A stretch of 64,000 nucleotides of DNA from Trichocoleus sp. FACHB-40 (GTDB lineage: Bacteria > Cyanobacteriota > Cyanobacteriia > Cyanobacteriales > FACHB-T130), in contig NZ_JACJPF010000098.1 in NCBI RefSeq assembly GCF_014695915.1, positions 186,001-250,000 on the forward strand, written 5' to 3'. Of this stretch, positions 52,909-64,000 are shown piece after piece. A model generated the notes under the pieces. The model made no database searches and was not told the origin of the DNA. It saw only the letters and a list, made by a program, of their open reading frames with translations. Numbering within the stretch: position 1 is the stretch's first letter; each line of letters opens with the position of its first letter. Position numbers and translations under genes: made by a program.

Positions 52909-54210
52909 ATGAACAAGTTCCCAGATTTTTCTCCCCACGGTTACAAAATTGAAAGCGAACTAGGACACAATCGTGCTGGTGGTCGCGTCACCTATGTGGC
53001 AAGAAGTACCCCGCCTTACCAAGAGGAGGTGCAGGTTGTAATTAAACAATTTCAGTTTGCCCAATCAGGGGCAAATTGGGCAGATTTTGAGGCTTATCAG
53101 CAAGAAATTCAAGTGTTGCGAAGCCTCTCCTCTCCTGGTCTCCCGCAGTATCTCGATTCCTTCCAAACTCCCAGTGGTTTCTGCATGGTGCAGGAATACA
53201 AACCCGCACCTTCTTTAGCCTCACCTCGTTGCTGGACAATTGACGAAATAAAGCAAATTGCTCTCTCACTATTAGATATTTTAATTTATCTGCAAAATCA
53301 AACGCCTCCCGTTATCCACCGGGACATTAAACCTGAAAATATCTTAGTAGGAATGGACGAGGAAATTAAGGTTTACCTAGTGGATTTTGGCTTTGCTCGT
53401 ATCGGTGGCGGCGAACTTGCTGTGAGTAGTGTTGTTAAAGGCACTTTGGGATTTATGCCACCAGAACAAATGTTTAATCGTCAGCTGACAGAAGCATCCG
53501 ATCTGTATAGTTTAGGTGCAACATTGATTTGTTTACTTACTAACACTCCATCAGCGAAAATTGGCAACTTGATCGATGCGTCTTACCAGATTAATTTTAA
53601 ACATTTGTTGCCTCAGATAAATCAGCAATTTCTGGAGTGGCTGCAAAAAATGGTGGCACCCAATTTTAAAGAACGCTACCCTAACGCAGCCGCAGCCAAA
53701 GCAGCATTAAAGCCAATTGATGTTAATCGCAATTATAAGCGACGGAACTTGGAAATTAAGGCTGTTGCACTTTCCAGCCTTAGCTTAGTTGGTTTGGGGG
53801 CTTTTGCTTTGATGATGGCACCAAGCTTTAAATTAAACGCACCAGAAAGCAAGACAGTTCAATCGACTTTAGCAGTTGATTATTGGGCAAAGTTTAGCCA
53901 TGCTTTCGATGATAAATATAAACTATTAAATAAGGATATTTCAATCTTGAAAAATAATAAGCGTGTTTATTTTTATGTCAACTTTAAATTAATTGATAAA
54001 GAATACGATTGTTTATGTCAAGTTTTTAGTAGTACGGGACGCATGGTTTATGCCGCTCAATCGACTCTCACTGCCGTTGGAAATAGTTTGAGTACGGGGT
54101 GTTTTTATGATTTTGATAAAAATGTTGACAAGCCAGGTGATTTGACTTTTGTGTTCTCCCTAGATGGGCAAAAAGTGGTGAAGGAGAATATTACTGTTTT
54201 AGCTGAATAA
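52909..54210 (+). CDS. Ser/Thr protein kinase with one membrane span and an extracytoplasmic domain
   Basis: 433 residues. Kinase domain ~10-270: an unusual Gly-loop GHNRAGGRVTYVA, Lys46 in VIKQF, catalytic HRDIKPEN (Asp139) and DFG (159-161), activation segment GTLGFMPPEQM, DLYSLGATL. All catalytic residues are present, so it should be active. A single span (~283-305) precedes an unrecognised 125-residue C-terminal domain (YWAKFSHAF ... FYFDFDKN). The gene is followed 290 bases later by a close paralogue. Confidence 0.9.
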   Translation: MNKFPDFSPHGYKIESELGHNRAGGRVTYVARSTPPYQEEVQVVIKQFQFAQSGANWADFEAYQQEIQVLRSLSSPGLPQYLDSFQTPSGFCMVQEYKPAPSLASPRCWTIDEIKQIALSLLDILIYLQNQTPPVIHRDIKPENILVGMDEEIKVYLVDFGFARIGGGELAVSSVVKGTLGFMPPEQMFNRQLTEASDLYSLGATLICLLTNTPSAKIGNLIDASYQINFKHLLPQINQQFLEWLQKMVAPNFKERYPNAAAAKAALKPIDVNRNYKRRNLEIKAVALSSLSLVGLGAFALMMAPSFKLNAPESKTVQSTLAVDYWAKFSHAFDDKYKLLNKDISILKNNKRVYFYVNFKLIDKEYDCLCQVFSSTGRMVYAAQSTLTAVGNSLSTGCFYDFDKNVDKPGDLTFVFSLDGQKVVKENITVLAE

Positions 54211-54499
54211 TGTCGATAGGTTCTGCCAAACGGCCAGAATTGTTAACTTCTTTGGAGATACTGGGTTTCAAACGCGATCGCTGTGTAACAATTACAAGCC
54301 TCTAATGAGCCACTTCTCAACTAGGTATAGTTTACCTACTTCGCTCGTGTGAATCACATCAAAAATTGGCATTCCGATTGCGGGACTTGTGAACTAGGAT
54401 CAGAAGGGGCAACTTTGATCATTTGTCCCTTGTTTGCTGAATGATGCAACCCGTAGCGGTTGCATAAAATAGTTGAAATGAGCGTTCGTTCTCACACAC

Positions 54500-56296
54500 A
54501 TGAGTAACTTCCCAAACTTGTCTAGCCACGGTTATCAGGTAGTCCGACAATTGGGACAAAACCGCGCCGGAGGTCGAGTAACTTATCTGGCTGCAAATCT
54601 GAAAACCCGTCAACCCGTAGTTATTAAGCATTTTCAATTCGCCCAAACAGATGCCAGTTGGTCAGAATACGACAATTATCAGCGTGAAATTCAAGTGCTA
54701 CAAGGGCTAAAACACCCCAGCATTCCCCGTTACCTCGATTCTTTCCAAACGCCAAATGGCTTTTGCATGGTGCAAGAGTATAAAAAGGCACCATCATTAG
54801 CAGTACCACGCAGTTTTGACCCGGATGAAATTAAAAAGATTGCTGTTTCTCTATTAGAAATTCTGGTTTACCTGCAAAATCGCATTCCCACTGTTATCCA
54901 TCGGGATATTAAACCAGAAAATATCTTAGTCGATGAGAAAATTAATGTGTTTCTGGTGGATTTTGGTTTAGCTAGAATTGGTGATGGTGAAGTGACGATG
55001 AGTAGCGTGGCAAAAGGAACTTTAGGTTTCATGGCGCCAGAGCAATTATTTCATCGCCATCTTACCGAAGCTTCAGATTTATACAGTTTGGGAGCAACGC
55101 TGATTTGCTTGCTGACTGGAATAAAATCTACAGCAATTGGTGAGTTAATTGATGAAGATTATCGCATCAATTTTAAGCATCTTGTTCCTAAACTTAGCTT
55201 GCGGTGGATTGAGTGGCTGCAAAAGATGGTGGAAATTAAACCAAAAGACCGCTATTCTAATGCTGCTGCTGCCTTGGAAGCGCTGAACCCTATTTACGTG
55301 ATGCGTGTACCAGAAGTTAAGCTGAGTCAATCGGGTTTGGAATTCAAGGCAAAAAAATTAGGTGAAAGGGTAACTCAAAGTATCGCGATAACTAACTCGA
55401 TTCCCGATACGGTACTTGAGGGTAATTGGGAAGTTGCACCACACGAAAGCGACCCACCGCATACCCCAGAGGAACACAGTTGGATTTCTTTTGATTTAGA
55501 CAAGTTTGAGAGCAATCAATCTAATTGCAAAATCAAGGTTAACACCAGCAGATTGATGGCGAATAAAACTTATGAGCGACAGGTTTTATTACACACTAAT
55601 TCTTTGCCAGAAACTCACACTGTAACTGTTAAAGTTCAGACCGCACCGATTCCTATTGCTACAAAAAAACTCCCTTATATTTTTATAGCCTCGCTGGTTG
55701 CGCTTGCTTTAGCAGGGGCTTGGGTGGAGGCGGAAGCTTGGAGTGGAGTTGTCGCTGATAGTGGTTCTATGGGTGTGGTAATGGCGGCGTTTGTTACTTT
55801 GTTTGTCGCTGTGTTTGGGGTTGCGGCTGCGGTTGCGGCGACGGCGGCGGCTGCTGTTGCATCTAAACTTCTTGCCAAGAATAAAATTAAGTTTGCGGCT
55901 CTTGATGCAGTTGTGGCTTTGTTTGTGACTGGAATTGTGGCTTTGTTTGTCACTGGTTTTGGCGAACAGTTTAGGGGGGCTTCTAAGACTGTTACTGGGT
56001 TTGGCGCGGTAGATTTGGGTATGTTTATAACTGGTTTGGGAGCTGCAAGTTTGGCAGCAATTTGCTTAAAAAGAGGATTCAGTACCAGTCAGGCTGTGGG
56101 AGTTTCGCTATTAGCAACTGCCTTAGGTATGAGTTTAGGAATTGGGTTGCAAATAGGCTTGTTAAATCCTTTTGTGATGTTGGCTGTTTTGGCAGTTGGT
56201 TTACCTTTGGGAACAATGCTTTTTTACCCGCCTTTTGAGCGTGCCAGGTTGATTTCTAACTATCGCAAGTTTGAGCAGCATTTGATTAAGTCGTAG
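54500..56296 (+). CDS. Ser/Thr protein kinase with beta-sandwich and multi-span tail
   Basis: 598 residues. Kinase domain ~10-265, nearly identical in plan to the upstream paralogue (GQNRAGGRVTYLA, Lys43, HRDIKPEN Asp136, DFGLAR 154-159, GTLGFMAPEQL). After it comes an Ig-like/beta-sandwich module (~275-380: LSQSGLEFKAKKLGERVTQSIAI ... KTYERQVLLHTNSLPETHTVTV) and six or so membrane segments with Ala/Gly/Val-rich text (~395-575). The paralogues thus share the kinase but carry different sensors. DNA of the span region has GCGGCGACGG-like low complexity. Confidence 0.9.
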   Translation: MSNFPNLSSHGYQVVRQLGQNRAGGRVTYLAANLKTRQPVVIKHFQFAQTDASWSEYDNYQREIQVLQGLKHPSIPRYLDSFQTPNGFCMVQEYKKAPSLAVPRSFDPDEIKKIAVSLLEILVYLQNRIPTVIHRDIKPENILVDEKINVFLVDFGLARIGDGEVTMSSVAKGTLGFMAPEQLFHRHLTEASDLYSLGATLICLLTGIKSTAIGELIDEDYRINFKHLVPKLSLRWIEWLQKMVEIKPKDRYSNAAAALEALNPIYVMRVPEVKLSQSGLEFKAKKLGERVTQSIAITNSIPDTVLEGNWEVAPHESDPPHTPEEHSWISFDLDKFESNQSNCKIKVNTSRLMANKTYERQVLLHTNSLPETHTVTVKVQTAPIPIATKKLPYIFIASLVALALAGAWVEAEAWSGVVADSGSMGVVMAAFVTLFVAVFGVAAAVAATAAAAVASKLLAKNKIKFAALDAVVALFVTGIVALFVTGFGEQFRGASKTVTGFGAVDLGMFITGLGAASLAAICLKRGFSTSQAVGVSLLATALGMSLGIGLQIGLLNPFVMLAVLAVGLPLGTMLFYPPFERARLISNYRKFEQHLIKS

Positions 56297-56516
56297 GGGA
56301 AAAAACGCCACCCCCGTTTGCGGCTACCGTGTATACAGAGGTCTTGGGTCTAGAGTTTGGGGTTGTACCTGCTAAATCCCCCTTAAAAAGGGGGACTTTG
56401 ACTCTGATTCCCTCCCCTTTTCAAGGGGGGTCAGGGGGTATCGAAAGCTCTAATTGCTAACCAAAACCATTTGTGTATACAGTGTAGCTCTGTTAACGCG
56501 GAGGGTTGGAGAGGGG
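56297..56516. repeat. Intergenic hairpin repeats
   Basis: CCCCCTTAAAAAGGGGG at 56378-56394 and CCCCTTTTCAAGGGGGG near 56415-56430. Both are C/G-run palindromes of the kind dispersed in cyanobacterial genomes; they lie between convergent stops. Confidence 0.55.
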
Positions 56517-58559
56517 TTATTTCTCGCTGACGGCTGATACTTTGGTTCGCTGTTGCTGACGCTGCTGAATTTGTTCTAAGCTGCCTGTGGGAATGGCGGC
56601 AATTAACTGGCGGGTGTATTCCTGTTTCGGTTCGAGGTAGAGGCTTTCAGAAGAACCAATTTCTTCAATTTTGCCTTTGTTCATTACCATAATGCGATCG
56701 CTCATAAATTTCACCACGCTCAAGTCGTGAGAAATGAAAATATAAGTTAGCCCAAATTCGCTCTGTAATTCTTTAAGCAAATTCAGCACTTGCGCTTGTA
56801 CAGATACGTCTAGCGCTGATACAGATTCGTCGCAAATGATGAACTTAGGATTTAGTGCCAAAGCACGAGCAATGCACACCCGCTGGCGTTGTCCGCCAGA
56901 AAACTCGTGAGGGTAGCGGTTCATCAAGATAGGATTCAAGCCTACGCGCTCTAACAGATAGGTTGCGCGATCGCGGCATTCTTTTTTTGTCTTCGCATAG
57001 CCATGAATCCGTAGCGGCTCTATCACAGCTTCCCCGATTTTCATGCGCGGATCGAGGGAGCTATATGGGTTCTGGAAGATAATTTGCATTTCTCGCCGCA
57101 ATAGCCGCAGATACTTTCCCGCGAGTTTGGTGATGTCTTGATTTTCAAATATCACCTGACCGCTCATTGGTTCAATCAAGCGTAGTAAGGTACGTGCTAA
57201 GGTACTTTTGCCGCAACCGGATTCTCCTACCAATCCCAGCGTTTCACCGGGAAAAACATCAAAGGAGACATTATTCACCGCCATCATATAGCGTTGGGTT
57301 TGACCAAACATCCCTTTTATGGGAAAACCTACTTGCAAGTCGCGGACTTGTAAAATTGGGTTTTCCGTTGGTGGTTCATCGTTATTAACTATGAACGATG
57401 AAGCATGACCCATTCTGATTGATTGTTGGGAGTTTGTTGTTGATGGTTCATTTCGGTTCACTATGAAAGATGAACTTTGACCTACTATTGTTGATGGGTC
57501 ATTCCTATTAACGATTAAAGGAGAACCTTGAGCAGTTGTTGTTAATGGTTCGTTGCTATCAACTATTTCCCTATTAACTGGTTTTTCCCGAATCTCGATT
57601 TCGCCGCTGGGGGTAGTCACAACTTCCATGAAATCAGAGACGGTGGGGAGATATTGCACGCGGCGATTCAGGCTGGGGCGACAAGCTAACAAACCTTTGG
57701 TATAAGGATGTTGGGGATTGGAAAAAATCTGCTCCACTGTTCCGTACTCAACAATTTTTCCCTGATACATCACGGCTACAGTGTCGGCAATTTCCGCAAT
57801 TACGCCCAAATCGTGGGCGATAAACATCATCGACATTCCACGGGCATCGCGCAATTCTCGCAGCAAGTCCAGAATTGTTGCCTGTACTGTCACATCTAGG
57901 GCTGTTGTCGGTTCGTCAGCAATTAGTATTGCTGGGTTACAGGAAATCGCCATTGCAATCATGATCCGCTGCAATTGACCGCCGGAGAGTTCGTGGGGAT
58001 AGCGATCCAATATTGCCAGTTTTTGCTGATTGATGTGGCGATTAACTTCCGCTTCGCTTAACGCTTCATTTGCTTCTAAATAGCGTTTTCTCAACTCCTC
58101 ATCGCTGGGGAGTAACTTAACTTCTTGCAGGTGCGCGATCGCTTGTCTTTTTGCCTCTTTTTCTGAAACATCTTGATGCTGACGTATTGCCTCGACTAGC
58201 TGATACCCGCAGGTAAAAACTGGGTTTAAGGAACTCATCGGTTCCTGAAAAATCATGGAAATCTGACCACCGCGATAGGAACGCAGTTCTTCGGGTGTCA
58301 GATTTAGCAGATTAACTTTTTCTTTGCTACTCGCTTGTGATTTAAACCAAATTTCGCCGCCTTTTATCTTCCCTGGACTTGGCACCAGACCCATAACTGC
58401 GAGGGAAGTCACCGATTTTCCCGACCCCGACTCTCCTACAATTCCCAGTGTTTGCCCGCCCTCCAGTTTGAAGGAAATACCATCAACTGCCAAAATTAGC
58501 TTTTCGTCAGTTGCAAATTGAACTTGCAGGTTGCGAACGTCTAGAACGGTGTCACTCAT
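56517..58559 (-). CDS. Fused OppDF-type peptide/nickel ABC transporter ATPase
   Basis: 680 residues from ATG 58559 (a TTG three codons earlier is possible). Two complete ATPases in one chain: first with [16 protein letters not shown] and ILIADEP; second with [16 protein letters not shown] and FIICDES. Each ends with an oligopeptide-transporter C-terminal segment ([21 protein letters not shown]). Cytoplasmic motor of a DppBC/OppBC importer; no permease or binding protein is adjacent. The linker (~325-400) is made of four related units with [10 protein letters not shown], encoded by repeats at 57361-57580. Confidence 0.9.
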   Translation of the reverse strand: MSDTVLDVRNLQVQFATDEKLILAVDGISFKLEGGQTLGIVGESGSGKSVTSLAVMGLVPSPGKIKGGEIWFKSQASSKEKVNLLNLTPEELRSYRGGQISMIFQEPMSSLNPVFTCGYQLVEAIRQHQDVSEKEAKRQAIAHLQEVKLLPSDEELRKRYLEANEALSEAEVNRHINQQKLAILDRYPHELSGGQLQRIMIAMAISCNPAILIADEPTTALDVTVQATILDLLRELRDARGMSMMFIAHDLGVIAEIADTVAVMYQGKIVEYGTVEQIFSNPQHPYTKGLLACRPSLNRRVQYLPTVSDFMEVVTTPSGEIEIREKPVNREIVDSNEPLTTTAQGSPLIVNRNDPSTIVGQSSSFIVNRNEPSTTNSQQSIRMGHASSFIVNNDEPPTENPILQVRDLQVGFPIKGMFGQTQRYMMAVNNVSFDVFPGETLGLVGESGCGKSTLARTLLRLIEPMSGQVIFENQDITKLAGKYLRLLRREMQIIFQNPYSSLDPRMKIGEAVIEPLRIHGYAKTKKECRDRATYLLERVGLNPILMNRYPHEFSGGQRQRVCIARALALNPKFIICDESVSALDVSVQAQVLNLLKELQSEFGLTYIFISHDLSVVKFMSDRIMVMNKGKIEEIGSSESLYLEPKQEYTRQLIAAIPTGSLEQIQQRQQQRTKVSAVSEK

Positions 58560-58712
58560 GGTACTCAAGGTTTGAAAATTAACTGCATCTTAACAATTCA
58601 TTCCATCTTGGGGAAATAGTTCTCAATGTTTCTGTAATCAAAGATGCGATCGCGATCGCCAATGGTCTATAAACCTGTCTGGCGCGACCTGAAGAAAGTT
58701 CCTCAAAAGCAT

Positions 58713-59663
58713 TTACTGTATGGGACGTGAACCATCAGGGCATTTTATTTCTGATGAACCACTGCTGGGAGCAGTGGGCATAGCCGGAGGCGAAGTTGAG
58801 GGTTTAATTGTCTCGCAAATAGTTGCAATTGTAGTGGCTTTACCGTTACTTTTTGTGACGAACACAACCCCTGTGTAGCTAGGAAGTTTAGAATCCTTGG
58901 CTTGGGCGGTTATCATCACGCTTTCTTTCTCATTACCTGGTGATGCCAGCCGATAAGTATAATACGCGCTTCCTGGCTCAGTTCCCAGTCCTGTCTCTTC
59001 AAATTCTGTTGCAAATTTACCTTGTTCTCGATAATAAACCTGCTGCGCTTTGTTCATCATCCCGATATACAGCTTGGCTTCGCTTTGCGGTCTGGGAAGT
59101 TGATTATCAGCTGCATTTTTCTTTTCAGTTTCTAGGTCAATTACTTGAGTGTTGGCGGGCAATGTTGTTGTCTGAGAAACCTTCTCGAAAACTGTTGCCT
59201 CAGAACTAAAAGCAGTAGGCCTAGATTGTCCAGCTTTGCGACCTTCTAACTCTACACGCAGCTGATTTTTATCGGTAAACTCAAAGATGCTTTTAATGCT
59301 TTCTTCTTCGGTAAAAACTAGGTCAATTTGTCCTGGTTTCGCGGTGGAATTAATTTGATACTTAATCCCTAAAGCAACAGGAGGGCTTTCGGGTGCGCCT
59401 TCGGGTGCGGGAAATAAAATAAATAATTTTCCTTCCGGTGCAAAAATAAATGTAACCAAATCTCCCGATTCTGGATCTTTAGTTTGCCATTGCCCCAAAA
59501 GCTGCTGTTTAGCAGCGTCTGTTTGTGGTGCGGGTTTAGTTTGAGCAATGATGGTGGGAATTGTTGCTTGGGTACTTACCGATATAGCTAGAGTGCTGCC
59601 AATTGCTATCAGCACGCTGGATGCAACAAACAAGCTCTTAACTGGAACGTTAAAGTAAATCAT
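58713..59663 (-). CDS. Exported protein with a type IV pilin-like (Pilin_GH) C-terminal domain
   Basis: 316 residues. A classic signal peptide (SLFVASSVLIAIGSTLAISVSTQA) is followed by a lipocalin-like or beta domain (~45-165: LLGQWQTKDPESGDLVTFIFAPEGKL) and then EAKLYIGMMNKAQQVYYREQGKFATEFEETGLG...YYTYRL, the globular part of cyanobacterial pilin-like G/H proteins. The pilin N-terminal helix with its GFTLxE methylation site is absent, so it cannot enter a pilus in the usual way. C-terminal Pro/Ser tail with CPDGSRP. Confidence 0.7.
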   Translation of the reverse strand: MIYFNVPVKSLFVASSVLIAIGSTLAISVSTQATIPTIIAQTKPAPQTDAAKQQLLGQWQTKDPESGDLVTFIFAPEGKLFILFPAPEGAPESPPVALGIKYQINSTAKPGQIDLVFTEEESIKSIFEFTDKNQLRVELEGRKAGQSRPTAFSSEATVFEKVSQTTTLPANTQVIDLETEKKNAADNQLPRPQSEAKLYIGMMNKAQQVYYREQGKFATEFEETGLGTEPGSAYYTYRLASPGNEKESVMITAQAKDSKLPSYTGVVFVTKSNGKATTIATICETIKPSTSPPAMPTAPSSGSSEIKCPDGSRPIQ

Positions 59664-59972
59664 TATGTTTTGGCAATTCCTTAATAATTTTTTGGGAATA
59701 TTTTAAGGTTTTTTTCGTTACTTTTGGGAGTTCAATATTTATAAGTAGCACATAAAATAGTATATTTTATTTTTTTGATATTGTTTTAGTACAGGATAAA
59801 GGAGCGTAGGTTGGTTTATTGGAACCAAATCCAACCTTCTTAAGGATTTGTTAGGTAACGCTTGCATCACACGGGTTGAACCGACAACTGTGTAAATCGC
59901 AACAAGAGAAAAATTCACCGCCTGATGGCTACAGGCGGTGAGGATTTGATGGCGCTCTACAACTCAGGTAAT
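59664..59972. other. Intergenic stretch with the gyrB terminator
   Basis: Contains the gyrB terminator at 59916-59940 and an AT-rich upstream region of the pilin-like gene. No coding frame is seen. Confidence 0.5.
59916..59940 (-). terminator. Terminator after gyrB
   Basis: CACCGCCTG and CAGGCGGTG form a 9-bp stem with a 7-base loop; on the minus strand it is followed by AATTTTTCTC, 33 bases past the gyrB stop. Confidence 0.75.
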
Positions 59973-62000
<2,028 letters not shown>

Positions 62001-62089
62001 TCAAAGCGGCTGTGGGTCAATATAAAGAGCGATTTGTCTAGGGGATATACCCATGAATAACAGGGTAAAGTTAGGAGGCGAGGAGTTAG

Positions 62090-62995
62090 ATGCTCATCGT
62101 AATCTGTGGTGCGACGGCAACGGGTAAGTCTGGGCTAGGTTTGGCTTTGGCGCAGCGGCTGGGTTCGGCGATTCTCAGTGCTGATTCGCGTCAAGTGTAC
62201 CGCGAATTTGATATCGGGACAGCTAAGCCAAGCGAGACGGATAAAAAGTTGGTGCAGCACTACTTAATTGATATCTGCGATCCCACGGAAACCTTAACTG
62301 TGGCAGATTACCAACAACAGGCGCAAGCTTTGATTGCTTGTGTACCTGCTCCTTTAGTAATGGTTGGAGGTACTGGACTTTACATCAATTCTGTGGTTAA
62401 GGGGTTAAAGATTCCCAGAGTGGCACCGCAGAAGGAATTGCGATCGCAACTTTCCTCTTTTGGCCAAACTCAACTTTACGCCTTTGTGCAACAAGTCGAT
62501 CCCGCTGCGGCAAAGAAAATTCATCCCAACGATCCCGTGCGGACGTTACGCGCTTTAGAAGTATATTATGTTACTGGTCGTGCCATCTCCGAGCAGCAAG
62601 GAGAGAACCCACCCGATTATCCCATTTTGCAAATTGGGTTAGATTGCGATCGCTCTGATCTCACCCGCCGCATTGAACAGCGCACAGAACAGATGTTAGC
62701 AGCTGGTTGGGAAGCAGAAGTAAAAGCCTTGTGTCAAAAATACAGTTTTGATTTGCCTCTGCTGAATACGCTGGGATATCGAGAAATGAAGCAATATTTA
62801 GCTGGGGAAATTTCTTTGAATGAAGCGAAACAATTAACAGTTTTGCACACTTCCCAATTTGCCAAGCGACAGCGAACTTGGTTTAAGGCATATCCTCAAA
62901 TTGAATGGTTTGATGCAGAGTCTCCTGATTTATTAGAGCAAGTATGGCAGCGAGTGCAAGATTTCCTCGAAAATCTGCATAGTTTTAATCCCTAA
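62090..62995 (+). CDS. miaA: tRNA dimethylallyltransferase
   Basis: 301 residues, AGGAGGCGAGGAG upstream. P-loop GATATGKSGLGLAL at the start, ILSADSRQVYREFDIGTAKP, VMVGGTGLYINSVV, and a C-terminal NTLGYREMKQYL with TSQFAKRQRTWFK. Transfers dimethylallyl to N6 of A37 in UNN-reading tRNAs. Complete and normal in length. Divergently arranged with gyrB, a common cyanobacterial neighbour pair. Confidence 0.96.
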   Translation: MLIVICGATATGKSGLGLALAQRLGSAILSADSRQVYREFDIGTAKPSETDKKLVQHYLIDICDPTETLTVADYQQQAQALIACVPAPLVMVGGTGLYINSVVKGLKIPRVAPQKELRSQLSSFGQTQLYAFVQQVDPAAAKKIHPNDPVRTLRALEVYYVTGRAISEQQGENPPDYPILQIGLDCDRSDLTRRIEQRTEQMLAAGWEAEVKALCQKYSFDLPLLNTLGYREMKQYLAGEISLNEAKQLTVLHTSQFAKRQRTWFKAYPQIEWFDAESPDLLEQVWQRVQDFLENLHSFNP

Positions 62996-63047
62996 TAAAG
63001 ATTAAATTGTCATTAGTAGAAATGCCTGGACAATTATACTCTTTCCT

Positions 63048-64000
63048 CTACCGACCATTTTGGATTACACCCTTTTGTAAGTGGGATAAGATGATATCGT
63101 GGATGTCTGTCGCCTCTAGGGTAGCTGGCAGCAGATTGGTATTATGAGTAATAATTAATGGCGCATCGTCAGGAGAATTAGGAAGTCGCCCATGAGAACC
63201 TTTCACTAACGAAGCCTCTAGGGGAATGACATCTAACAAAGTGCGAAATCCAAGTTTCTTCTTAAGCAATATCCCAGCTATCTTCAACTGAGGAAACTTA
63301 ATAGAAGGGTCGATAAATAACTCCGCTGGGTCGTAACCAGGCTTGCGGTGAATATCTACATTACGGGCAAAATCTGGTGCTTTGGTGTCGTCCAACCAGT
63401 AATAGTATGTGAACCAAGAGTTAGGAGCAGCAATAACTACTAATTCACCAGAACGAGGATGATTTAAATGGTAAGTAGCCTTCTCTTTTTCGCCTAAAAC
63501 TAATTCCACACCTGGCACTTTTTCGATTAAATCCCGCACTTGTGAAACTTTGTCTTTGTCGTTTATATAGATGTGAGCTACTTGGTGATCTGCAACGGCG
63601 AAAGCAATACTTGCTCCTGCATCCAGTAACTCTAATCCCAACTCTTCCCTCACTGCAAGATAGCCATTTTCCCGCAATATTCGGTTTAATGAGACGGCTT
63701 TATTTACGGGGGTTATTCCATATTCAGAAAGAACTATTACTTGCGCTCCGCGAGATTCGTAAAACTGGATTAAGTCCTTGCATACGTCGTCTACCTCTTT
63801 TAAATCAGTTGCGATCGCTTGCTCATCAGTACCCAGCCGCTGCAAGTTGTAATCTAAGTGCGGAATATAAATTAAAGTTAATGTGGGAGCATACATCTTT
63901 TCTACAACCTTAGCTGACTCAGCGATCCACTGACTGGAACGGATAGACGTTTTTGGGCCCCAAAACTCGAATAAAGGAAAAGTACCGAGACGATCTTGAA
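63048..64000 (-). CDS. Alkaline phosphatase superfamily (nucleotide pyrophosphatase-like) protein, partial
   Basis: The frame remains open from 63896 to the window edge, so the first internal ATG (63896) is not the start. Before it the sequence reads DRLGTFPLFEFWGPKTSIRS, then SAKVVEKMYAPTLTLIYIPHLD. The HLDY segment, SEYGITPV and NHPRSGELVVIAAPNSWFTYYYW match type-I phosphodiesterase/nucleotide pyrophosphatase proteins; metal-binding Asp/His are partly visible. The N-terminal nucleophile Thr lies outside. Substrate unknown; could act on nucleotides or phosphonoacetate-like compounds. Confidence 0.78.
   Translation of the reverse strand, partial: QDRLGTFPLFEFWGPKTSIRSSQWIAESAKVVEKMYAPTLTLIYIPHLDYNLQRLGTDEQAIATDLKEVDDVCKDLIQFYESRGAQVIVLSEYGITPVNKAVSLNRILRENGYLAVREELGLELLDAGASIAFAVADHQVAHIYINDKDKVSQVRDLIEKVPGVELVLGEKEKATYHLNHPRSGELVVIAAPNSWFTYYYWLDDTKAPDFARNVDIHRKPGYDPAELFIDPSIKFPQLKIAGILLKKKLGFRTLLDVIPLEASLVKGSHGRLPNSPDDAPLIITHNTNLLPATLEATDIHDIILSHLQKGVIQNGR

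Overview
This is chromosomal DNA of a cyanobacterium. HIP1 octamers (GCGATCGC) are scattered through genes and spacers, and several genes are cyanobacterial specialities: a circadian SasA kinase with a KaiB-like sensor, a helical carotenoid protein, the short cyanobacterial Hfq next to dapF, a group-2 sigma factor, ComFB and DUF760 proteins, pentapeptide-repeat proteins and an SLH protein. Heptad-type tandem repeats and palindromic interspersed repeats suggest a large-genome, probably filamentous lineage, but the genus cannot be named from this sequence.

Layout. 1-6.3 kb: the start of an ECF sigma gene (cut by the window), an L,D-transpeptidase, a TnpB relic, a ComFB protein, an M23 peptidase behind a probably structured RNA leader, and a KefB-type antiporter. 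6.3-14.7 kb: hfq/dapF divergently arranged, a PD-(D/E)XK protein facing a P-loop kinase, a beta-helix/SPOR protein, thiE-thiS, a DUF1517 protein and a possible PEP-CTERM protein. 15-28.4 kb: potC alone, EcsC, an FAD monooxygenase, a carotenoid protein beside a nested miniature element, yebC, a sugar-binding lipoprotein, a glucokinase/histidine phosphatase pair, a group-2 sigma factor, DUF760 and mutT. 28.4-37.3 kb: sasA divergent from a DUF2079 membrane protein, a GT4 glycosyltransferase, a ComB-like protein, a large B12-binding radical SAM protein and a STAS protein.

37.8-49.5 kb is the most worn region. It holds a small protein related to the ComFB N-terminus, a decayed class-I aminotransferase (DapL-like) gene, pyk, and a dehydrogenase plus two pentapeptide-repeat genes. 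It also holds an IS1-family copy with 8-bp target duplications that has rewritten the end of a padR gene, the PadR operator region, and a frameshifted AAA/TOPRIM ATPase.

49.8-64 kb: a three-gene cluster of an unattached photolyase FAD domain, an unattached photolyase-like N-domain and a signal-peptide-bearing CpcT/CpeT-like protein; an SLH protein; two tandem Ser/Thr kinases with different C-termini; a fused OppDF-type ABC ATPase whose linker is built from repeats; a pilin-like chimera; gyrB; miaA; and an alkaline-phosphatase-superfamily gene cut by the window end.

No rRNA, tRNA or CRISPR array was recognised. The strongest candidates for something undescribed are the split-photolyase/secreted-CpcT cluster, the structured RNA at 3.66-3.86 kb, and the small helical domain shared by ComFB and free-standing mini-proteins.
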